From: JBJHBP01 sp050485645
GTDB lineage: Bacteria > Pseudomonadota > Gammaproteobacteria > Steroidobacterales > Rariloculaceae
Reading direction: 5' to 3'
DNA length: 38,470 nt
Assembly (NCBI GenBank): GCA_050485645.1
Contig: JBJHBT010000038.1
Span: 1 to 38,470 of the forward strand
The notes below the pieces were generated by a model. That model saw only the letters and a list, made by a program, of their open reading frames with translations. It ran no database searches and was not told the DNA's origin. The translations under genes and the position numbers were made by a program. Positions 24,741 to 34,219 of this stretch are shown one piece after another; within the stretch, counting starts at the first letter, position 1, and each line of letters starts with the position of its first letter.

Positions 24741-25789
24741 GCGCCATCCCACAGACACAATCGGTGGACGCCACGCAGACCCGCAACGAACCCGCGGCGC
24801 GGCTGTCGCGCCTGTACTGGATACTGGGCATCATCACGCTGGCGCTGTTCACACTGTCGCTGCTGCTTGGCCGCACCAGCGGCGGCCCGACTTTCGGGCT
24901 CGGCGATGAGAGCCTGGCCGATCTGATCCTGTTCGAAATCCGCCTGCCACGCGCGCTGCTGGCGGTGCTCGTCGGCGGCACGCTCGGACTGTGCGGCGCC
25001 GCGCTGCAGGGACTGCTCCGCAACCCGCTCGCCGAGCCCGGATTGCTGGGCGCGTCCAGTGGCGCGGCCTTCGGCGCGGTCGTGGTGTTCTACTTCGGCA
25101 TCGCCGGCGCGTATTCACCGGGCCTGCCGCTGGGCGCGGTGGCGGGTTCGCTGGCTGCGCTGGCGGTGCTGTATGCACTGGCCGGCCGGCGCGGCAATTT
25201 CCTCACCATCATACTGGCCGGCATCGCCATCAACGCGCTCGCGGCGGCGCTGACGTCACTGGCACTGAACTTTGCGCCCAGCCCGTACGCGGCTCTGGAG
25301 ATCCTGTTCTGGATGCTCGGTTCACTGGCCGACCGCAGCCTCGCGCATGTCTGGGTGGCGCTGCCATTGATGCTGCCGGGCTGGGTGATGGTGCTGAGCG
25401 CCGGTCGCGGCCTGGACGCCTTGACACTGGGCGAAGACACGGCGCACAGCCTGGGCTTCGACCCGCGGCGCACCCAGTGGCTGGTGATCGGCGGCACGGC
25501 GCTCGCCGTTGGCAGTGCAGTGGCCGCCACCGGGGTGGTCGGATTCGTAGGCCTGGTCGTGCCGCATCTGTTGCGACCATGGGTGGGCTTTCATCCCAGT
25601 CGCCTGCTGCTGCCATGCTTTCTCGGCGGCGCGGCGCTGACCCTCACGGCCGATATCGCGATACGCCTGATGCCGCCCGGCCCGGAACTCAAACTCGGCG
25701 TCGTCACCGCCCTGCTCGGGGCACCGTTTTTTCTTCATCTGATCATGCGCACGCGCGCCGGCGCGTTTCATGGAGGTGCTGCGGGATGA
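24737..25789 (+). CDS. btuC: Cobalamin ABC transporter permease (FecCD family)
   Basis: The 350-residue protein has about ten membrane helices and the family landmarks RLPRALLAVLVGGTLGLCGA, LLRNPLAEPGLLGASSGAA and GFVGLVVPHLLRPWVG (cytoplasmic loop that contacts the ATPase). It transports the ligand delivered by BtuF. Overlaps of four bases on both sides show tight coupling. Confidence 0.92.
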   Translation: MSAIPQTQSVDATQTRNEPAARLSRLYWILGIITLALFTLSLLLGRTSGGPTFGLGDESLADLILFEIRLPRALLAVLVGGTLGLCGAALQGLLRNPLAEPGLLGASSGAAFGAVVVFYFGIAGAYSPGLPLGAVAGSLAALAVLYALAGRRGNFLTIILAGIAINALAAALTSLALNFAPSPYAALEILFWMLGSLADRSLAHVWVALPLMLPGWVMVLSAGRGLDALTLGEDTAHSLGFDPRRTQWLVIGGTALAVGSAVAATGVVGFVGLVVPHLLRPWVGFHPSRLLLPCFLGGAALTLTADIAIRLMPPGPELKLGVVTALLGAPFFLHLIMRTRAGAFHGGAAG

Positions 25790-26646
25790 ATCGTGCCAAT
25801 GCGACGCGAAACGCCCGAACGGCAGCCGATCGCGGGCGGGCCGGGGGCGGCCGGGCAGATCGCGCCGCCGGGGAGTCCGGCCTGACGATCACCGACCTCA
25901 CCGTCAGCTACTCGACCCGCATCGTGCTGGGGCCGGTCTCGCTGACCATGGCGCGCGGCGAACTGATCGCACTCGTCGGACCCAACGGCGCCGGCAAGAG
26001 CAGTCTGCTCAAGGCCGTTGCCGGGGTGGTCGGTCACCACGGCACCATTACCCTGGATGGCAGGCGGCTGGCGGACTTTTCGTCGCGCGAACGCGCACTC
26101 CGGCTGTCGTATCTGCCGCAGACCCCGACTGCTCACTGGCCGATGCGTACCCGTGATCTCGTCGCGCTCGGCCGACTGCCGCATCGCCGCTATGGCACGT
26201 CCGGCGATGGCGCGGACAGCGAGGCGATCGCCCGCGCAATGAACTGCACGGATGTGACGCCATTGGCCGAGCGCAGCATCGATGCCCTGTCCGGTGGTGA
26301 GCGCACCCGCGTACTGCTGGCGCGCGCGCTGGCAGTGAACGCACCGGTGTTGCTTGCCGATGAGCCCGTGGCGTCGCTGGATCCGTACCACCAGCTCAAG
26401 ATCATGGCTGCACTGGCCGCGTGCGCCGCGCAGGGCGCGCTGGTCGTCGCCGTCCTGCATGATCTGGCGCTCGCCGCACGCTTCTGTACACGCATGATTC
26501 TGATCAGTGAAGGATGCATTCACGGCGACGGGCCACCCGAATCGGTGCTCAATGACGAAGCGCTGCACGATCACTATCGCGTGCTGCCCTACCTGGCGCG
26601 CTACGAGAACGAGCCCGTGATACTGCCGTGGCGAACCATCGGGTAA
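25786..26646 (+). CDS. btuD: Cobalamin ABC transporter ATPase
   Basis: The 286-residue protein starts at the ATG overlapping the btuC stop; a longer open frame upstream is only a shadow of btuC. An Arg/Gly-rich extension of about 30 residues precedes the ABC domain. Walker A is GPNGAGKSS, the Q loop is YLPQTP, the signature is LSGGERTRVLLARAL and Walker B is VLLADEPVASLD, with HDLALAARF as the switch His. It ends 11 nt before the convergent sigma-factor gene. Confidence 0.93.
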   Translation: MNRANATRNARTAADRGRAGGGRADRAAGESGLTITDLTVSYSTRIVLGPVSLTMARGELIALVGPNGAGKSSLLKAVAGVVGHHGTITLDGRRLADFSSRERALRLSYLPQTPTAHWPMRTRDLVALGRLPHRRYGTSGDGADSEAIARAMNCTDVTPLAERSIDALSGGERTRVLLARALAVNAPVLLADEPVASLDPYHQLKIMAALAACAAQGALVVAVLHDLALAARFCTRMILISEGCIHGDGPPESVLNDEALHDHYRVLPYLARYENEPVILPWRTIG

Positions 26647-26657
26647 GGTGCGCCACG

Positions 26658-27899
26658 TCAGCCCAGTTCGCTCAGTCGCCTTTGCAGATAACGCACTTCC
26701 GCCTGCTGTTTCGCCAAACCCAGCGCCCGTACGTAGGCCGTGCGCGCGTCGTCGACACGACCCAGTCGCCGACACAGATCCGCCCTGACCGCGTACAGCA
26801 GGTGGTAACCGTCAAGGACGCTGCCTCTGTCGAGTTCTTCGATGAGGGCAAGCCCTGCTTCCGGCCCTTCGTGCATGGCGATCGCAACCGCCCGGTTCAG
26901 CTCGATCACCGGTGACGGTTCAATACGCAGCAGCAGATCATACAGCTGAACGATATCCGCCCAGCGGGTACGTCCGGGATCCGGTGCGTCCGCGTGCGTT
27001 GCCGCTATCGCTGCCTGAAGCACGTAGTTGCCGGCATGACCCGACGCCAGTGCGCGCCGCAGCAGCGCACTGCCTTCGTCGATCAGTTCACGATCCCATA
27101 GGTTCCTGTCCTGATACTCAAGCGTCACCAGATCGCCCGCTTTGTCGAACCGTGCGGCGCGGCGTGACTCCTGCAACAGCATCAGCGCCAACAACCCCAG
27201 CACCTGAGGCTCCGGCAGCAGCTCCCCCATCAGACGTGCCAGGCGTATCGCCTCACCGGAGAGGTCGTGCCGCATGGGATCGGCACCCGCGGTCGTGCTG
27301 TAGCCTTCGTTGAAGACCAGATAGATCACTCGCAGCACAGCATCGAGTCGCTCCGCCAGCTGCGCGCGGCCGGGAACCTGATACGGAATCCGCTCGTCGC
27401 GAATCCTGCTCTTGGCGCGCACGATACGCTGCGCGATGGTTGCTGTCGGTACCAGAAAGGCACGCGCCACTTCCTCGGTGGTCAGCCCGCACACTTCGCG
27501 CAGAGTCATCGCAACGCGCGCATCGGGCGGAATGGAAGGATGACAGCAGATGAAAATCAGCCGCAGGCGGTCGTCGTCCAGCTGTTCGCGGTCGTCGATA
27601 CCGGGGTCGGTGCCGGCATCGGCCTGGACGCTATCAGGATCGGGCAGGGACTGCATGCGCTGGTCACGGCGTATCCTGTCGATGGCCTTGAAGCGCCCCG
27701 CCGACACCAGCCAGGCCCGCGGGTTGTCGGGTACGCCGTCCCGGGGCCACTGTTCCAATGCCGCACGGAACGCATCCTGAAGCGCTTCCTCGGCCAGCTG
27801 CATGTCACCGAGCAGCCGCACCAGCGTCGCGTACACGCGTCGTGACTCATCACGATAGACGGTCTCGATCCGGCGGCGGATGGCGGGTGCCAGGCTCAC
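26658..27899 (-). CDS. ECF-type sigma factor with C-terminal extension
   Basis: About 413 residues from the GTG at 27899. The frame is open to 28058, but those extra residues are a low-complexity repeat and unconserved-looking sequence, so the later start is preferred, without a clear Shine-Dalgarno site. Region 2 is VYATLVRLLGDMQLAEEALQ, ending in RFKAIDRIRRDQR. Region 4 is LREVCGLTTEEVARAFLV and ATIAQRIVRAKSRIRD. The remaining 230 residues form the TPR-like C-terminal domain of the long ECF group (DUF6596 type; VIYLVFNEGYSTTAG, VIELNRAVAIA). In many genomes this group sits next to a YCII/DGPF protein; none is seen here. Confidence 0.88.
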   Translation of the reverse strand: MSLAPAIRRRIETVYRDESRRVYATLVRLLGDMQLAEEALQDAFRAALEQWPRDGVPDNPRAWLVSAGRFKAIDRIRRDQRMQSLPDPDSVQADAGTDPGIDDREQLDDDRLRLIFICCHPSIPPDARVAMTLREVCGLTTEEVARAFLVPTATIAQRIVRAKSRIRDERIPYQVPGRAQLAERLDAVLRVIYLVFNEGYSTTAGADPMRHDLSGEAIRLARLMGELLPEPQVLGLLALMLLQESRRAARFDKAGDLVTLEYQDRNLWDRELIDEGSALLRRALASGHAGNYVLQAAIAATHADAPDPGRTRWADIVQLYDLLLRIEPSPVIELNRAVAIAMHEGPEAGLALIEELDRGSVLDGYHLLYAVRADLCRRLGRVDDARTAYVRALGLAKQQAEVRYLQRRLSELG

Positions 27900-28202
27900 G
27901 GTGTGTCCGGGCGCGCCGGCTGCAAACAGCCGATGTGATCGATGGACCGTCCGATGAAGCCTTCCGCCGGAACACACGGACTGCGACCGGGCATCCGGAG
28001 CGTCCGGAGCGTCCGGAGCTTCCGGAGCTTCCGGAGCTTCTGATCGTACTCGCTGCACCGCGCGGTGAGCACTGAGCGGTTGAAAGTCCTGGGCATGCGC
28101 TTCGGTCTCGGGTTGTCGACCACCGGGTTTTTGCGGCTGCCGCCGCTGCCGCTGTCGACGGCTCGGGAGTCCGTATCCGGCGACGTCGATGCAGTATACC
28201 GG
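27900..28202. other. Intergenic with 9-bp tandem repeat
   Basis: Five exact or near-exact copies of TCCGGAGC(G/T) occupy 27994-28038. The rest has no recognised gene or clear promoter. The repeat lies upstream of the preferred sigma-factor start and would encode Pro/Ala/Asp/Glu repeats if translation began at 28058. Confidence 0.7.
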
Positions 28203-30839
28203 TTACTTCAGGGGGCCCGGCCGATCCAGTACGTCGCGGACTTTCTGGGCCAGCTCCTGGCGGCGGTACGGCTTGCTCAGCAACTGCACGCCATAGTCAA
28301 GGCGGCCATGGTGCACGATGGCGTTGTCCGAATAACCGGACGTAAACAGCACACGCATACGCGGCGCGACCCTGAGTGCCTCATCCGCGAGCTGACGGCC
28401 ATTCATGCCGCCTGGCATGACGATATCGGTGAACAGCAGATCATAGCGTTCACCGCGATGCAGCAGCTCCATGGCCTCCGGGCCGCTGGACGCGCCGGCC
28501 ACGTCGTAGCCCAGATCCTGCAACTGCGAAACCAGGTGTTCGCGCACCAGCGCATCGTCCTCGACGACAAGGATGGTTTCGCGGCCGCCGGCGATCAGCG
28601 GCACCGTCTCATCCGAATCGCCGGTGGGCATCTCCACAAGGTCGCGTGGGAAATAGAGCTTCACCGTGGTGCCTTCCCCAGACTCGGCATAGATCTTCAC
28701 GTGCCCGCCTGACTGCTTGACGAAGCCATGCACCATGCTCAGACCCAGACCGCTGCCCTTACCCACTTCCTTGGTCGTGAAGAACGGCTCGAAAGCCCGC
28801 TGCACCACCTCGGACGGCATGCCGAAGCCGGTATCGGATACGGAAATCATCACGTACTGGCCGGGGGACACTTCATCATGCGCACGGGCATAGGCATCGT
28901 CGAGCTTGGTGTTGGCGGTTTCGATGGTCAGGCACCCACCGCCAGGCATCGCATCGCGGGCATTGATCGCAAGGTTGAGCAACGCGACCTCCAGCTGACC
29001 GGGGTCGACGCTGGTCACCCACAACCCGCCGGCCTGCACGATTTCAATATCAATGTCCTCGGTGAGTGTCCGCCGCAGCAATCCGTCCATGCCCTTGACG
29101 AGGCGGTTGACGTTCAGCGGCTGGGGCGCCAGCGCCTGACGGCGCGCGAACGAGAGCAGCCGTGCGGTCAGCTCGGCACCGCGTTCGGCCGCGGTGGCCG
29201 TCATCTCCGCCATCATGCGCAACTGCTGACGATCGGTAAGCTGTTCCGCAAGCAGATCCGCGTTGCCGAGAATCACGGTGAGCAGGTTGTTGAAATCGTG
29301 CGCGACGCCACCTGTGATCTGTCCGATCGCCTCCAGCTTCTGAGACTGACGCAGACGGTCGTCCATTTCGCGCCGTTCCGTCAGGTTGTTCATGCTGCCG
29401 ATCATGCGAACTGCCCTGCCATCATCATCACGGATCACGTAGCCGCGATCCATCACGGTCAGAATCCGGCCACTGGCGTGTACGAAGCGGTATTCGTCCT
29501 CCCAATTCGAGTCGCTGCCGTCGATGACGGCGTGAATCCCCTGCAGCACGCGTTCCAGATCGTCCGGATGAATACGTTGTGACCAGGATTCTGGACCCGG
29601 CTCAAGGGCGTCGCGATCGTAGCCGAACAGCGTTGTCACTCCCTCGTTCCACCAGACCGACTGTGCCTGCAGATCCCAATCCCAGATCACGTCGCTGGTG
29701 GCCCCGGCGACGATGCGGAAGCGTTCGTCGCTGATTCTCATCGCCTCTTCAGCAATCTGTCGATCCGTGATGTCGCGGAAATAGACGCCAAGCGACTCGG
29801 AAGCTGGATACGCACTTACCTCGAACCATTTCGACAGCGGCGCAGAGTACTCGACGAAGCGAACCGTCTGCCCACTACTCACGGCAGTCTCATACTGCTG
29901 CTGGAATCCGGATCCCACCGCCTCCGGAAATTCTTCCCATATGACCTTGCCCAGCACTTCGCCACGGGGGCGATTCAGTAGCTGCTCCGCCTGTGTGTTC
30001 ATGTACTCGATGCGCCAGTCGCGATCCAGCGCCAGGAATCCGTCACTCATGTTTTCCAGCGTATCCATGAGCCGTCGCGAAAGATGCTCGGTGCGATCGC
30101 GAGCCTCGATCAGATCGGTGATGTTCTGGACGACGCCTCCCAGGAGGCGACCGTCAGGGGTATCGCGGAACTCCCCCGTACCACGAACGAAGATCGTACG
30201 CCCGGCCGCGGAGACAACTCTGTGTTCAAAGGCGAACAATGCCCGGCCGGAATCGATGAAATCCCTGTAGTGAGCGAGCATCGCGGACCGGTCGTCTGGA
30301 TGAACCAGCTCCATGTAAGATTCGAGGTCGTTGCCGAACCTCTCCCTGGGCAGGCCGTAGATTTCGTAGACGTTGTCCGACCAGGTCAGTGTGCCGGTTG
30401 CCGGGTCCAGCTCCCAAATGCCCAGGCCGATCAACCGCTGTACCGCGCGCAGCAGTGATTCGCTCTCGTCCGCCGGTGCCCTCCACCCGGTCACATCACG
30501 GGCGGATGTGAGCACCAGAACGCGTCCCTCGTGCACGCCAGCGCTGCAGCGAACATCGGCGTAAACGAATTCGCCCGACGCAGGCTTCAGACACCACCTG
30601 CCGGAAACGGAAGTTCCCGGTTGCAGCTGACCGAGGTCCTGCAGCAGTGCGGGCACATCTTCGCCAGACGCGAGGGTCGCGACGGTACCGGCAAGAAACG
30701 TTTCACGACTGAAGCCCAGCCAGCGTAACGCTGCTTCGTTGACGTCGACGCATTGCAATGTATCGCGATCAAAAACCCATATCGGATCAGGATGATTCTC
30801 GAAGCAGAACGCCGGATCCACACCCGCGCCACGTATCAT
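28203..30839 (-). CDS. Multi-PAS hybrid sensor histidine kinase
   Basis: The product is 878 residues, with no membrane segments, so a cytosolic sensor. Four PAS domains: about 8-115, 130-245, 255-360 (FLALDRDWRIEYMN) and 370-490 (the second and fourth are PAS_3-like, with HPDD). The HisKA phosphoacceptor is His514 in GGVAHDFNN; the ATPase domain has NLAINARDAM (N box), SDTGFGMP and GKGSGLGLS. The C-terminal receiver (about 755-870) has TILVVEDDALVREHLV, phospho-acceptor Asp805 (LLFTDIVMPG) and Lys in LLSKPY. There is no output domain and no partner response regulator next to it, so signal passes to an unlinked protein. The sensed signal is unknown. Confidence 0.93.
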   Translation of the reverse strand: MIRGAGVDPAFCFENHPDPIWVFDRDTLQCVDVNEAALRWLGFSRETFLAGTVATLASGEDVPALLQDLGQLQPGTSVSGRWCLKPASGEFVYADVRCSAGVHEGRVLVLTSARDVTGWRAPADESESLLRAVQRLIGLGIWELDPATGTLTWSDNVYEIYGLPRERFGNDLESYMELVHPDDRSAMLAHYRDFIDSGRALFAFEHRVVSAAGRTIFVRGTGEFRDTPDGRLLGGVVQNITDLIEARDRTEHLSRRLMDTLENMSDGFLALDRDWRIEYMNTQAEQLLNRPRGEVLGKVIWEEFPEAVGSGFQQQYETAVSSGQTVRFVEYSAPLSKWFEVSAYPASESLGVYFRDITDRQIAEEAMRISDERFRIVAGATSDVIWDWDLQAQSVWWNEGVTTLFGYDRDALEPGPESWSQRIHPDDLERVLQGIHAVIDGSDSNWEDEYRFVHASGRILTVMDRGYVIRDDDGRAVRMIGSMNNLTERREMDDRLRQSQKLEAIGQITGGVAHDFNNLLTVILGNADLLAEQLTDRQQLRMMAEMTATAAERGAELTARLLSFARRQALAPQPLNVNRLVKGMDGLLRRTLTEDIDIEIVQAGGLWVTSVDPGQLEVALLNLAINARDAMPGGGCLTIETANTKLDDAYARAHDEVSPGQYVMISVSDTGFGMPSEVVQRAFEPFFTTKEVGKGSGLGLSMVHGFVKQSGGHVKIYAESGEGTTVKLYFPRDLVEMPTGDSDETVPLIAGGRETILVVEDDALVREHLVSQLQDLGYDVAGASSGPEAMELLHRGERYDLLFTDIVMPGGMNGRQLADEALRVAPRMRVLFTSGYSDNAIVHHGRLDYGVQLLSKPYRRQELAQKVRDVLDRPGPLK

Positions 30840-31031
30840 CGTGCTGGCCCCTCCCCTGTCGGAACATCAGCGTGCCCCAAACGATACGTCATTAGTTCGA
30901 TCAATGAAAACTTCCCGACCAACCGCCCCTGCCCCTATGGTTCAATGCCGGCGATACGCGTCGACCGATCCGGCTCTTGATCGCCGCACGCGAACATGGA
31001 CACTGTGACGGCAGACCCATGAAGCAGACCC

Positions 31032-31715
31032 ATGAATGACTATGAGCAACCCCTGATTCGACTGTCCGGCGTCAGCAGGCGCTACGGCGGGCATTTCGTG
31101 CTTCAGGACGCCAGTCTCAGCATCCGGCGCGGTGAACTGGTGGTCATCGTGGGTCGCAGCGGATCGGGCAAATCGACCCTCCTCAAACTGACGGGCGCGA
31201 TGGACCGGCCCACGACAGGCTCGATCTCGGTGCTGGGGGAGCGGCTGGACACTATGACCGAGCAGCAGCGGTCACTGCTGCGGCGGCACAGGCTCGGCTT
31301 CGTATTCCAGTTCTTCAACCTGTTGCCGACGCTGACGGTACTGGAGAACGTGGCTCTGCGGCTGTGCATGAACGGCATCGGCCTGCGTTCCGCACAACAG
31401 CGCTCGCAGCGGCTGCTCGACGAGCTTGGCGTCGGTGACTGCACTGCCCGGCTTCCGGAAGAACTGTCTGGCGGAGAACAGCAGCGAGTGGCGATCGCAC
31501 GCGCCATCGTGCACGAACCGCCACTGGTCATTGCCGACGAACCCACCGGCAATCTGGACCTCGATACCGCCCGCGGCGTACTGGAACTGCTGGACCGGGT
31601 CTGCCGTCGCAACGGCACGACGCTGCTCATGGCCACACACAGCCGCGAAGTGATGGGCATCGCGGACCGTGTGCTGACGATTCGCGACGCGCGCGTTTCT
31701 GAAGAGTCGCCGTGA
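31032..31715 (+). CDS. ABC ATPase of an AttEFGH/LolD-like exporter
   Basis: The 227-residue protein belongs to the MacB/LolD subgroup. Walker A is GRSGSGKST, Q loop VFQFFNLLPTLTVLENV, signature LSGGEQQRVAIARAI, Walker B VIADEPTGNLD and switch THSREVM. Start ATG at 31032 is preceded by a small tandem duplication (cagacccatgaa); the earlier ATG at 31019 runs into a stop. Its stop overlaps the GTG start of the permease. The three-gene order with an AttH-like third gene points to an AttE counterpart. Confidence 0.9.
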   Translation: MNDYEQPLIRLSGVSRRYGGHFVLQDASLSIRRGELVVIVGRSGSGKSTLLKLTGAMDRPTTGSISVLGERLDTMTEQQRSLLRRHRLGFVFQFFNLLPTLTVLENVALRLCMNGIGLRSAQQRSQRLLDELGVGDCTARLPEELSGGEQQRVAIARAIVHEPPLVIADEPTGNLDLDTARGVLELLDRVCRRNGTTLLMATHSREVMGIADRVLTIRDARVSEESP

Positions 31716-34219
31716 AGCGCCTGCTCGCGACAGCCGCCTGGCGCTTTCATACCCGTCATCCGTGGCAGCTGGCGCTGGCCATTGCCGGCGTATCGCTCGG
31801 CGTAGCCGTGTACGTGGGTGTGGACGTGGCCAATGACAGCGCCAGGCGAGCGTTCGCGCAGTCTGCCGACATCGTGCTGGGTACGACCACCCACCGCCTG
31901 CTCCCCGTGGGCGGCGACATGCCGGAGAACATCTACACCGAACTGGTTGCCGAGCGGGGGCTGCATCGGGCTGCACCGGTGATCGAGGCCGAGCTGAGCC
32001 TCGCCGACGTGCCGGCACGACGCTTCACGCTGCTCGGTATCGATTCACTGTCCGAGGGCGCATTCCGAGGCTATGCCGGATTCATCCCGGATGCCGGTGC
32101 CGACTTCGAACGGCTGACCACTGCACCGGCAACGGTGCTGGTACCGCGCACCCAGGGCCTGGATTCGCTGCGTCCGGGCGCGACGCTGGCGGTGCTGGTG
32201 GAACGGCGGACAGCGTCTCTGGAGGTTGTCGGTTTCGTTGCCGATGGCGGCTCCACGGTCGATGGCGAGCCGCCGTTCGTCGCCGACATCGCCACCGTTC
32301 AGGAGCTGACCGGACGGATCGGCATGATCAGTCGCGTGGAGCTGGTTCTGGATCCGCAGTCACTGGCTCGACTGGAGAACGATCTGCCGCCCGGCACCGT
32401 GCTGGTCGAAGCCGCCGCCGAAACCGACGCATTCGCCGATCTGAGGCGGGCGTTCCATGTCAATCTTCAGGCGCTGGGACTGCTTGCGCTGCTGGTCGGC
32501 GTATTCCTGATCTACGCAACCATGTCGTTCGCGATCGTACAGCGTCGCGAGCAGTTCGGTGTCCTGCGCGCCATGGGCGCGGCGCGGCGCGAGCTGCTGG
32601 GCGGGGTGCTGATCGAAGCGGCCGCCATCGGTGTCGTTGCCACCGCGATCGGCCTGGTGCTCGGCCATGTGCTGGCACGGAACCTGGTGGACCTCATGCT
32701 CGGAACGCTGGCCGATCTGAACTTCGGCGCCGCGGTGGCACCGGCGGCACCGGCGGCTGGCGCCTACCTGACCGGTGCGGCGCTGGGCATCGGTGCCACG
32801 TTGCTTGCGACACTGGCGCCGGCCAGCGAAGCCGCCGCGGCGGATCCGGCCAGCGTCATGAGCCGCGCCAGCGTGGAACGCAGCGCGCACAGGCGCAGCC
32901 ACCTTGGCATTGCGGCGGCGCTGGTGGCGCTGCTGATGGCGGCCGCGCTGCTCACCCTGGCGCCCGATACGCTGGAAGTCGGCTTCGCGGCGCTGTTCTT
33001 CGTGCTGATGGCTGGCGCGCTGGCAACGCCCGCCGCCACCGCCGCTTTGATGACGGTGCTTGCCCTGCCTGCCTACCGGGTGTCCGGCCTGAACGGACTG
33101 ATGGCGGTGCGCGGTGTACGTGCATCGCTGAGCCGTACCGGCGTCGCCACCGCGGCGCTGGCGGTTGCGGTGGCCGCCGTCGTAGGTGTCGGGCTGATGA
33201 TCTCCAGCTTTCGCGCCAGCCTGATCGCATGGCTGGATGTCACGCTGGCTGCCGACCAGTATGTGACCGTACCGTCCGACACGCCCGCCGCCGGCTTCAG
33301 TGACACGGACATCGCCGACCTGAGTGCAATCGCCGGCGTCGACGCCGTCAGCCTGTCACGCTTTCTTCGGCTGCCCACGCCTTACGGGGAAGTCCCGGTG
33401 CGAGCCGTCGCGCCAGGGGCCCGCGGCTGGGGTGTCACACTGGTGGACGGCAACCACGACGCCGCGGTTTCCGCACTTGAGCAGGGCGATGCGGTGATCA
33501 TCACCGAACCGCTGGCGTGGCGCTGGAATCTGGCGCCCGGCGACAGGCTGGAACTCACCTTCCCCGACGGCCGGCACGATTTCAGGATCGCCGGCGTTTC
33601 GCGCGACTACAACACGGGTGGTGGCATCGTCATGGTGTCTCTGGCACGTCTGCAGCAACACTGGAACGCGCTGCCTCCGGCGACGGCCGGTCTGCACCTG
33701 CACGCCGACAGCGATCCCGATGCGGTGATGGCGGCCGTCCGGCAGCGGATCCCCGCGGCGACCGTACGCTCCACGCACACGCTGCGGGAACTGTCGCTGG
33801 AGGTATTCGACCGCACCTTCACGATTACGGAGGTGTTGCGCATTCTGGCGGCACTGATCGCATTCCTTGGCGTACTCAGCGCGCTGCTGGCCCTGCAGCT
33901 GGAGCGCACCAGGGAGCTGGCGCTGATGGGTTCGCTGGGTTTCAGCCCCGGGGAACTTGCACGGCAGGTGTTGGCTCAGACCGGCCTGCTCGGTCTGGCC
34001 GCCGGACTGATCGCCATTCCCCTGGGCAGCGTACTGACGCTGTTTCTGATTCAGGTGATCAATCGCCGCTCATTCGGCTGGTCCATGGACCTGGTGGTCA
34101 CGCCCGGACCACTGCTGGGTGCGGTGGCGCTGGCGCTGACGGCGGCCTTGCTGGCCGGCGTGTATCCTGCGTGGCAAGCAGCGCGGACCCAACCGGGACA
34201 GGCGCTGCGCGATGAGTAG
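31712..34219 (+). CDS. Fused FtsX-type ABC permease (AttF/AttG-like)
   Basis: The 835-residue protein from a GTG that overlaps the ATPase stop. It has two FtsX modules in one chain: an N-terminal helix (about 18-37), a periplasmic MacB-like domain, three helices with LLVGVFLIYATMSFAIVQRREQ and FGVLRAMGA-R-ELL, then a second helix group, a second periplasmic domain, and a final helix trio with ELALMGSLGFSPGELARQVL. This suits the split of AttF and AttG in other bacteria combined into one. Substrate unknown; such permeases move lipid or lipoprotein-like cargo. Confidence 0.88.
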   Translation: MKRLLATAAWRFHTRHPWQLALAIAGVSLGVAVYVGVDVANDSARRAFAQSADIVLGTTTHRLLPVGGDMPENIYTELVAERGLHRAAPVIEAELSLADVPARRFTLLGIDSLSEGAFRGYAGFIPDAGADFERLTTAPATVLVPRTQGLDSLRPGATLAVLVERRTASLEVVGFVADGGSTVDGEPPFVADIATVQELTGRIGMISRVELVLDPQSLARLENDLPPGTVLVEAAAETDAFADLRRAFHVNLQALGLLALLVGVFLIYATMSFAIVQRREQFGVLRAMGAARRELLGGVLIEAAAIGVVATAIGLVLGHVLARNLVDLMLGTLADLNFGAAVAPAAPAAGAYLTGAALGIGATLLATLAPASEAAAADPASVMSRASVERSAHRRSHLGIAAALVALLMAAALLTLAPDTLEVGFAALFFVLMAGALATPAATAALMTVLALPAYRVSGLNGLMAVRGVRASLSRTGVATAALAVAVAAVVGVGLMISSFRASLIAWLDVTLAADQYVTVPSDTPAAGFSDTDIADLSAIAGVDAVSLSRFLRLPTPYGEVPVRAVAPGARGWGVTLVDGNHDAAVSALEQGDAVIITEPLAWRWNLAPGDRLELTFPDGRHDFRIAGVSRDYNTGGGIVMVSLARLQQHWNALPPATAGLHLHADSDPDAVMAAVRQRIPAATVRSTHTLRELSLEVFDRTFTITEVLRILAALIAFLGVLSALLALQLERTRELALMGSLGFSPGELARQVLAQTGLLGLAAGLIAIPLGSVLTLFLIQVINRRSFGWSMDLVVTPGPLLGAVALALTAALLAGVYPAWQAARTQPGQALRDE

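Noticed and set aside
24991..26646. 551-codon plus-strand frame
   Set aside because: Its first 265 codons are an alternative frame of btuC with Arg/Ala-rich composition; only the part from 25786 is the ATPase gene.
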